Positions 1 through 5,686 of a stretch of DNA of 8,471 nt are shown here, one piece after another. The stretch is from Eubacterium sp. GTDB taxonomy: Bacteria; Bacillota; Clostridia; Lachnospirales; Lachnospiraceae. The stretch lies in the NCBI GenBank assembly GCA_017616955.1, contig JAFZXD010000004.1, forward strand, positions 1 to 8,471, read 5' to 3'. Below the pieces are notes generated by a model. That model was not told where the DNA came from. It searched no databases and saw nothing but the letters and a program-made list of their open reading frames with translations. Position 1 is the stretch's first letter; every line of letters begins with the position of its first letter. The position numbers were made by a program, and so were the translations under genes.

Positions 1-340
1 ACAGATACACAAAAGTCAGAGGCAGTCGATCTGTTTCTTGAAGGATTCGGACATTTCATGACATTTTCAAAAACCTGCTGTTTCTTCTGAAAGGGAATTG
101 TATCTTGATACGTTGGTCACTGATCCTGGTGCCAGAAAAAAAGGAATAGGAACAGCACTTATAAATAAGGCTTGTTCATTAGAAGACTACGATTTGGTTA
201 TTGTAGAAGTATTTTCCGATAATGAGAATGCAATTAGATTTTATGAAAAGAACGGTTTTGTTTCGATAAAAGAAAACAAGGGATCGGTAATGAGATTACT
301 GGGTTCCGGCTATCCAATCATTATGGAAAAGAAGAGGTAA
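1..340 (+). pseudogene. GNAT N-acetyltransferase, broken by probable internal deletion; 5' end outside window
   Basis: Two pieces of one GNAT-like protein lie in different frames. Frame 1 reads from base 1 to a TGA at 88-90 and gives an amphipathic N-terminal helix (SEAVDLFLEGFGHFMTFSK). Frame 2, open after a TGA at 59-61, gives the C-terminal half: strand beta-4 (ERELYLDTLVTDP), the acetyl-CoA pyrophosphate loop RKKGIG, and the helix NENAIRFYEKNGF, ending at TAA 338-340. Only about ten codons separate the N-terminal helix from beta-4, too few for the beta-2/beta-3 strands of a GNAT fold. Missing sequence plus a frame change is therefore more likely than a one-base error. A TTG at 98 could start an 80-residue product, but it lies inside the beta-4 strand, has no good ribosome binding site and would omit half the fold. 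The substrate is unknown. Alternatives are a sequencing error or a translated C-terminal fragment. Confidence 0.62.
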
Positions 341-343
341 AAG

Positions 344-1105
344 ATGATATATGAATTAACAGATACAGCGAAAGTAACACATCTTTTTGAAGGTTGGCAG
401 GAAACTCTGATCTATTCCTGCTTGCAGAAAGTAATGGGAAAAATCTTTGTTACGAATCAGGAGTATCCCGAGTCAGCGATGGCATATGTGGGATGCTTCG
501 CTTTTTATGCGGGAGAACCGGATAAAGAACTTGTAATGAATAAGCCGGACGGGTTTGTTATGATGATTCCTCAGAATAAGGCATGGGAAGCTTGTATTGA
601 AGAATGTTTCCCGGAAGCAAAAAAAGTAATCAGGTATGCCATTAAAAAGGAAACACAGTTTGACAAAGATTTTTTGAAAGATATGATAACGAAACTACCT
701 GATGGATATGAGCTAAAAGAGATTGATGAGAGAATCTATGATATGTGCTTGCCTGATCCGGTGACAAGGGATTTTGTCTCTTCTTTTGAAAGCAAGGAAA
801 AATATCTGGAGATAGGTAGAGGCATGGTTATTCTAAAATCCGGACAAATCGTAGCAGGGGCATCTTCGTATACAAGGTATAAAGAAGGGATTGAGATAGA
901 GGTTGATACTATAGAGTCAGAGCGTAAAAAAGGACTTGCAACAATAGTATGTGCTGCGTTGATCTTACGATGCCTTGACGAAGGATTATATCCGAGTTGG
1001 GATGCCCAGAATATGAATTCAGTTCATTTGGCAGAAAAACTGGGATATGAATTTGATCATGAATATATAGCATATGAGGTATCCGGAGCTGAACGGACAC
1101 ATTGA
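344..1105 (+). CDS. GNAT family N-acetyltransferase (ZmaR-like, ~250-residue type)
   Basis: This 253-residue protein probably transfers an acetyl group from acetyl-CoA to an amine in the cytoplasm; its substrate cannot be read from the sequence. The N-terminal half (about 1-125) resembles the extra domain of the larger GNATs related to the zwittermicin-resistance protein ZmaR. The catalytic GNAT half spans about 155-250: strand MVILKSGQIVAGASS (161-175), strand IEIEVDTI (183-190), acetyl-CoA loop ERKKGLA (193-199) followed by a helix, and the C-terminal SVHLAEKLGYEF (226-237) typical of GNATs. The ATG at 344 has AGAGG at 333-337 with a 6-base gap and lies 3 bases after the stop of the broken GNAT, so the two were probably one transcript. 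The transglutaminase-like gene follows after 14 bases. The family call is sound at fold level; assignment to the ZmaR-like subgroup is from memory of the family pattern. Confidence 0.82.
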   Translation: MIYELTDTAKVTHLFEGWQETLIYSCLQKVMGKIFVTNQEYPESAMAYVGCFAFYAGEPDKELVMNKPDGFVMMIPQNKAWEACIEECFPEAKKVIRYAIKKETQFDKDFLKDMITKLPDGYELKEIDERIYDMCLPDPVTRDFVSSFESKEKYLEIGRGMVILKSGQIVAGASSYTRYKEGIEIEVDTIESERKKGLATIVCAALILRCLDEGLYPSWDAQNMNSVHLAEKLGYEFDHEYIAYEVSGAERTH

Positions 1106-1119
1106 GTTAGAGTGAAAAG

Positions 1120-2124
1120 ATGATGAAATGTAATAAAAAAATTTTCATATGTTTTTTAAGTGTTTTATTCGTTGTGGGGATGATGACACCATCACTAGGT
1201 TCTTTTGCGGCCTCAGATGATGATACTGTCACGTCCACGAAAGATTATTATGATAAGCTGGCTCATCAGGTTTATGATCGTGAAGCATATAGGTATTATA
1301 AGGTTGATAATCCGGCCTTGGCAGATAACTATGTTCATATAGATATGAATGCATTTGCCCATCATTATAATAAGGACAATCCTCTGATAAGTGGGTGTTA
1401 TCTCATCTACTATCTGGATACGATCTATACAGAATATAGTCCTTCAGGACTTAAAGTCAGAATCAAGTTTCCTTACAATAAGGGAAGAATGGATGAACAC
1501 TTTGAACAGCTGGAGAGATTGTCAAACAGACTTAAAGGAAAGTCAGATTATGACACGGTTCTTAAGGTTCATGATTATCTGATAGAGCATTTCGAATATG
1601 ATTATAATACGAAGATGGCGAACCATACCGATATTGACGGATTCAAGGATGGAGTTATGGTATGCTCCGGTTACAGTCTTGCAGCGTACTACCTGCTTAA
1701 TAAAGTCGGGGTAGAAACGAGAGTAGTAACAGGATTTGGGGGCGATGGTGAACCGACAAATAACCATATGTGGAATATAGTTAAGGTTGATGGACAGTGG
1801 TACAATCTGGACATAACCTGGGATGATCGTGGGGGAAAGAATAAAACCTACGAGTATTTTCTGAGGTGCGATGATGATTTTCCGAGACATATCAGAATGG
1901 ATGGATTTGATGTGGGCGATACTAAGATAGTAATGGCTGAGAGGTCATACAAGCATCCGTTCTCATTCAATAATCCGGAACAGATTCCAAAGCTTCTTTT
2001 TGCACTGTTTATCATTGGAATAGTTGTGTTTTTTGAGATTAAAAAGATTAGAAAAAAGAAAGAAGAGAAATTGTTAAGTCAGATTAAAGTTATAAACGAT
2101 GATTATGAAGATTTTGCAGGTTGA
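1120..2124 (+). CDS. Secreted, membrane-anchored transglutaminase-like (Cys-His-Asp) protein
   Basis: This 334-residue protein begins with a signal peptide: a basic start (KCNKK), a hydrophobic core at about 8-24, and a likely cleavage after SFA (28-30). The transglutaminase core lies at about 143-236. It carries the expected triad in the expected contexts: Cys182 in VMVCSGYSLAAYYLL, His216 in NNHMWNIVKVDGQWYNLD, and Asp231 in NLDITWDD. A C-terminal transmembrane helix (about 290-307) followed by KKIRKKKEEK implies an extracellular catalytic domain anchored with a short cytoplasmic tail. Bacterial proteins of this class act as proteases or peptide-modifying enzymes at the cell surface as often as cross-linkers, so the reaction is not assignable. 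Two adjacent ATGs (1120, 1123) could start it, and the ribosome binding site is weak. It lies 14 bases after the GNAT gene and is followed by a strong terminator, so it is probably last in that operon. Confidence 0.85.
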   Translation: MMKCNKKIFICFLSVLFVVGMMTPSLGSFAASDDDTVTSTKDYYDKLAHQVYDREAYRYYKVDNPALADNYVHIDMNAFAHHYNKDNPLISGCYLIYYLDTIYTEYSPSGLKVRIKFPYNKGRMDEHFEQLERLSNRLKGKSDYDTVLKVHDYLIEHFEYDYNTKMANHTDIDGFKDGVMVCSGYSLAAYYLLNKVGVETRVVTGFGGDGEPTNNHMWNIVKVDGQWYNLDITWDDRGGKNKTYEYFLRCDDDFPRHIRMDGFDVGDTKIVMAERSYKHPFSFNNPEQIPKLLFALFIIGIVVFFEIKKIRKKKEEKLLSQIKVINDDYEDFAG

Positions 2125-2170
2125 TTTTTTAAGCTGATTGTTTTATTCTGAACTTAATAACAAGAACGAC

Positions 2171-2207
2171 AAAGACGTCGATACCAAGGGGTATCGGCGT
2201 CTTTTTT
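2171..2207 (+). terminator. Intrinsic terminator after the transglutaminase-like gene
   Basis: A 15-bp stem pairs 2171-2185 with 2190-2204 around the four-base loop AAGG, with a single G-U wobble (T2178 with G2197). It is followed directly by a run of six T (2202-2207), part of which pairs with the leading A residues. It starts 46 bases after the stop of the transglutaminase-like gene and should end that transcript, separating it from the 868-residue gene. The A residues on the 5' side give only a short T run on the opposite strand, and no convergent gene is present. Confidence 0.93.
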
Positions 2208-2208
2208 C

Positions 2209-2249
2209 AAAAGTGGATACTTCAAATCAGATTTCAACTGTCCACTTTT
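2209..2249 (+). repeat. Inverted repeat in the leader of the 868-residue gene
   Basis: AAAAGTGGA at 2209-2217 is the exact reverse complement of TCCACTTTT at 2241-2249. Pairing extends by a T-G wobble and an A-T pair, leaving an AT-rich loop of 19 bases. It lies between the terminator (ends 2207) and the purine-rich ribosome binding site at 2266-2272. It could be an mRNA leader hairpin, a weak second terminator (T2246-T2250, but followed by five G) or an operator for a dimeric regulator. No clear -35/-10 pair accompanies it, so the role is open. Confidence 0.5.
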
Positions 2250-2279
2250 TGGGGGAGATAGAGAGAAAGGAGAAGGAAT

Positions 2280-4886
2280 ATGGCAGCATTTGAAGAGATT
2301 AAATCAGGTATTCCGATGATGGATGAGGCTCTGCAGCACATAAGAATGGGGGATAATGTGGTGTGGCAGGTTCCGTCACTGGATGAGTTTAGAGTTTTGG
2401 CACAGCGATTTGCCGATCAGGCTATAGCTGATCAACGCAATCTGATATATGTTAGGTTTGCGGAGCATGAACCTATCCTCGAACCGAGAGAAGGCCTTAA
2501 GATAGAGAAGGTTGAACTCAATCATCGATTCGAAACATTTACGGTGGATATTCATAATCTTATAGAGCGTGAAGGAAAAGACGCGTTCTATGTCTTTGAC
2601 TGCTTGTCCGAGCTTGAGGCGGCATGGGCAACGGACCTTATGATGGGTAACTTTTTCCATCTTACGTGTCCGTATCTTTTTATACTAGATACGGTAGCTT
2701 ATTTTCCGATCATTCGAGGCAGGCATTCCTATGATGCTATAGCTACTATTCGTGATACAACACAGTTGTTTCTTGATGTATATTCCGACGATAGAGAGAA
2801 TAATACTGATATTTATGTGCGTCCTATGAAGGTGTGGAAAAGGTATTCGCCTACAATGTTTCAACCACATATCTTAAGTACGGATGATTACAGTTTCAAA
2901 GTGCTTTCCGACGGAACTGAGGTGAGCCATTTCTATAGCGTCTTGAACAAGGGAACTTTCTGTGATATTGACCAGAACCAGGACAGCTGGCTGAGGTTTT
3001 TTAAGTCGACAAGAAGAAAGCATGAGGCTGGAAATGATGTCACCGAGGAATGCTCGCGTATGTGTAATATCATGCTTACTCGTGATGAGCGAATGCGAAA
3101 GCTGATAAAGAAAAACTTCAGACCTGAGGACTATTTCGAGGTTCACGCAAGGATGGTGGGAACCGGAATGATAGGTGGAAAGGCGTGTGGAATGCTCCTG
3201 GCAAGAAAGATTGTAGAGAATCATCGCCCGGATATATTCTCAAGGATTGAGCCGCATGATTCGTACTACATTGGATCGGATGTGTTCTATTCGTTTATAG
3301 TTGAAAACGGATTCTGGGATCTGAGAATCAGACAGCGTACAGAGGAAGGCTTTTTTGCGCTGGCAGATGAATTTGCGGAAAAGTTGATGACAGGTACATT
3401 TCCAAGGCGGATTGAGAATGAGCTGAAACGTATTCTCGATTATTATGGAAATGATCCGTTTATCTGTCGTTCCAGTTCTATTTTGGAAGATGGTTTTGGA
3501 AATGCATTTGCAGGAAAGTACGAGTCGGTGTTCTGCGGAAATATGGGAACTCCAGAGGAGAGACTTGAGGAATTTGAAAATGCAATAAAAGAAGTATATG
3601 CGAGTACGATGAGCCGGTCTGCGCTCGATTACAGAAAAAGAAGAGGGCTGGATAAGAGAGACGAGCAGATGTCTATACTTGTTCAGCGAGTTTCCGGTTC
3701 AAGATACGATGGTTTCTTCATGCCGTGTGCGGCAGGTGTTGGATACTCGATGAGTCCTTACAGGATTGGAAATGTCAAATCCGAATCAGGTATGCTGAGA
3801 CTTGTTATGGGACTTGGTACCGCTGCTGTTGACAGAAGAACAGGTTCCTATCCTAGAATGGTTTCTTTGGATGCGCCTTCCATGATTATTCATACCACGG
3901 TGTCAGATCGACAGCAGTATTCACAGAGAATAGTGGATGTAGTCAGTCTTGAAACGGGAAATGTTGAAGGCTTTGATCCGATGAATATAAGTGACAGATT
4001 TCCATATTATCAGAAGAAACTTTTATATTCTCATAACTCGGATACGGAGCGCATGTTTAGAGAACGTGGTCAGAAACGTGAGATACTGTATGTATCCTGT
4101 GATGGATTGACAAAGAATGAATCTCTCATGAAAGATATGAAGGATATGCTTGAGCTTATTCAGGAGCACTACGAATATCCGGTAGATACAGAGTACACCA
4201 TAAACATCGCTCAGGACGGAAGCTATGTTGTAGATCTGCTTCAGTGCAGACCTCTTCAGCTGACACAGGGGGGAGATAAGGTAGAATTCCCGGATGACAT
4301 TTCCGAGGAGGATATTCTTCTTGAAACCAGAGGAGTATCCATGGGATTTTCCAGAAAAGTGAAACTCGATGCTGTGGTCTATATAGACCCGATCAAGTAT
4401 TACAATATGCCCTATAAGAAGAAGTATGATATAAAAAAAGCCCTCTCGGATGTGAATTGGCATTATCGCGGCAAGAATAAGAATCTTCTGCTTCTCACAC
4501 CCGGAAGAATATGTACTTCATCTCCTGAACTCGGAGTTCCGTCAGCATTTGCGGATATAAGTGAGTTTAATGTGATAGCAGAAGTATCCGAATCGAAAGC
4601 AGGTTATATTCCGGAACTCAGTTACGGAAGCCATATCTTCCAGGATCTGGTGGAAGCGGAGATTCTGTATACAGCAGTATTTGAAGGGGAGACGACGGTT
4701 GCTTATAATCCGGGACTTCTGGAAGAATCACAAGCTATAAAGGATATAACTGAAGAGATAACGAAACTTTCTGATGATGATAAAGGAATTCTCAGAGTTT
4801 TTGATGTGTCTGAAAATGGAATGTATCTGTACTATGATCTCACTGAAGAGCGACTGGTCATAACAGAGCAGAACCGGAAAAAGTAA
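2280..4886 (+). CDS. PEP/pyruvate-binding (PPDK N-terminal type) ATP-grasp protein with degenerate RecA/KaiC-like N-terminus
   Basis: This 868-residue protein appears to have three parts. Residues 9-200 resemble a KaiC-like RecA fold: SGIPMMDEAL matches the usual TGI..LDE.L opening and FYVFDCLSEL (103-112) sits like a Walker B strand. QVPSLDEF (30-37) stands where the GxxGxGKT loop should be, so ATP hydrolysis there is unlikely. Residues 293-660 are the ATP-grasp domain of pyruvate phosphate dikinase/PEP synthase: GMIGGKACGMLLA (296-308), CRSSSILED (396-404), NAFAGKYESVF (408-418), EQMSILVQRVSG (462-473), MGLGTAAVDRR (510-520) and the closing LLQCRPLQL (653-661). Residues about 730-800 form a C-terminal module (TPGRICTSSPELGVP, SYGSHIFQDLVE) that I recall from proteins of this architecture. 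The phosphohistidine swivel domain and the PEP/pyruvate TIM barrel are absent, so it is not PEP synthase or PPDK. It probably binds ATP and may phosphorylate an unknown acceptor. The ATG at 2280 is set by AAAGGAG at 2266-2272 (7-base gap). The gene seems monocistronic or reads into the methionine genes 80 bases on. Confidence 0.78.
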   Translation: MAAFEEIKSGIPMMDEALQHIRMGDNVVWQVPSLDEFRVLAQRFADQAIADQRNLIYVRFAEHEPILEPREGLKIEKVELNHRFETFTVDIHNLIEREGKDAFYVFDCLSELEAAWATDLMMGNFFHLTCPYLFILDTVAYFPIIRGRHSYDAIATIRDTTQLFLDVYSDDRENNTDIYVRPMKVWKRYSPTMFQPHILSTDDYSFKVLSDGTEVSHFYSVLNKGTFCDIDQNQDSWLRFFKSTRRKHEAGNDVTEECSRMCNIMLTRDERMRKLIKKNFRPEDYFEVHARMVGTGMIGGKACGMLLARKIVENHRPDIFSRIEPHDSYYIGSDVFYSFIVENGFWDLRIRQRTEEGFFALADEFAEKLMTGTFPRRIENELKRILDYYGNDPFICRSSSILEDGFGNAFAGKYESVFCGNMGTPEERLEEFENAIKEVYASTMSRSALDYRKRRGLDKRDEQMSILVQRVSGSRYDGFFMPCAAGVGYSMSPYRIGNVKSESGMLRLVMGLGTAAVDRRTGSYPRMVSLDAPSMIIHTTVSDRQQYSQRIVDVVSLETGNVEGFDPMNISDRFPYYQKKLLYSHNSDTERMFRERGQKREILYVSCDGLTKNESLMKDMKDMLELIQEHYEYPVDTEYTINIAQDGSYVVDLLQCRPLQLTQGGDKVEFPDDISEEDILLETRGVSMGFSRKVKLDAVVYIDPIKYYNMPYKKKYDIKKALSDVNWHYRGKNKNLLLLTPGRICTSSPELGVPSAFADISEFNVIAEVSESKAGYIPELSYGSHIFQDLVEAEILYTAVFEGETTVAYNPGLLEESQAIKDITEEITKLSDDDKGILRVFDVSENGMYLYYDLTEERLVITEQNRKK

Positions 4887-4951
4887 AAATCTTTATTTAC
4901 CTATATACAAACAGTGTGATAGACTAATACAAGTCAGAAAACTCTTTTGAG

Positions 4952-4969
4952 AAGGGTAGGTATGGTTTG
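4952..4969 (+). promoter_or_regulatory. Ribosome binding site that fixes a TTG start
   Basis: AAGGG (4952-4956) and GGTAGG (4955-4960) precede TTG 4967-4969 by 10 and 6 bases. The nearby ATG at 4962-4964 is out of frame, and no ATG, GTG or TTG lies closer upstream in the reading frame. The next in-frame ATG is codon 36, which would remove conserved N-terminal sequence. TTG is therefore the likely start. Confidence 0.7.
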
Positions 4970-5632
4970 ATAGAGGTAAATAAGAAAGAGGTTGAGAGAT
5001 ATCTGGGATACAGGGGACTAAATTCTGTTGATGAAGGTATCTCGAAAACTATAGATGAATGTATAGAGGAGATGAGCGAAAAGGTCACTCCGAGATATAC
5101 ATATAAGACATTTCCTATTACATTTAAAGACAGTAATGACGGATCAAAAGAATGCGAGTTTGCCGGAATTTATGTAGGCGAAGGGGCGCTCTTCAAGAAT
5201 CTGAAAGGCTGTAAAGAGATAGTGCTTATGGCTGTGACGCTGGGGCCTGTTCCTGACATGCTTGTGCGTCGTGCCGAAGTCAGGGATATGCTTAAAGCAT
5301 ATATATATCAGGCTGTCGGTGCAGCTATGGCGGAAGCCTGGTGTGAAGAGGTAAATGAAATGATAAGGCGCGAAGCTGCTGATCGAGGTTTCTTTACCAG
5401 ACCCAGGTTTTCTCCCGGATATGGAGATTTCCCGCTTGAGGTGCAGAAAGATTTTGAAAGAATCTTAAATATGCCGAAAACAGTGGGGATAACACTTTCG
5501 GAGAGTCTTCTGATGACTCCGACTAAATCAATAACAGCAGTTATCGGATTATCGGATAAAAACACGGACTGCCATAAGGCGGGATGTGAAGAATGCAATA
5601 TGCATGAAACCTGTGAATATTCGCGAAGTTAG
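4967..5632 (+). CDS. Free-standing activation (reactivation) protein for cobalamin-dependent methionine synthase
   Basis: This 221-residue protein matches the AdoMet-binding activation domain that forms the C-terminal third of E. coli MetH. That domain rescues enzyme oxidised to cob(II)alamin by reductive methylation with AdoMet and an electron donor. Diagnostic stretches are VNKKEVERYLGYRG (4-17), a helix YIYQAVGAAMAEAW (112-125) and RFSPGYGDFPLEVQKDF (147-163), the counterpart of the E. coli AdoMet-binding RPAPGYPACP region. This is followed by GITLSESLLMTPTKSITAVIGLS (174-196), quoted here in two parts: GITLSESLLM then TPTKSITAVIGLS. The last 20 residues carry four cysteines (202, 207, 210, 216; C-x4-C-x2-C-x5-C), absent from E. 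coli MetH and possibly a metal site. The MetH gene 54 bases downstream lacks exactly this domain, which strongly supports the pairing. Thermotoga maritima has the same split (TM0268/TM0269). It acts in the cytoplasm together with MetH. Confidence 0.92.
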   Translation: MIEVNKKEVERYLGYRGLNSVDEGISKTIDECIEEMSEKVTPRYTYKTFPITFKDSNDGSKECEFAGIYVGEGALFKNLKGCKEIVLMAVTLGPVPDMLVRRAEVRDMLKAYIYQAVGAAMAEAWCEEVNEMIRREAADRGFFTRPRFSPGYGDFPLEVQKDFERILNMPKTVGITLSESLLMTPTKSITAVIGLSDKNTDCHKAGCEECNMHETCEYSRS

Positions 5633-5686
5633 TGCTTCAGAGTAAAGAGTTTTTATCTGATAAATGAAATAAAGAAGGGCATATAC

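Noticed and set aside
98..340. Stand-alone 80-residue acetyltransferase starting at TTG 98
   Set aside because: The TTG lies within the beta-4 strand, lacks a good ribosome binding site, and sensible GNAT sequence continues upstream of it in the same frame. I treat it as the 3' part of a broken gene.
4887..4966. Promoter or SAM/cobalamin riboswitch before the methionine genes
   Set aside because: The 80-base gap is too short for a cobalamin riboswitch and has no SAM-box pattern. TTTACC (4896-4901) with TAGACT (4920-4925) is only a weak promoter match, and no terminator hairpin is visible.
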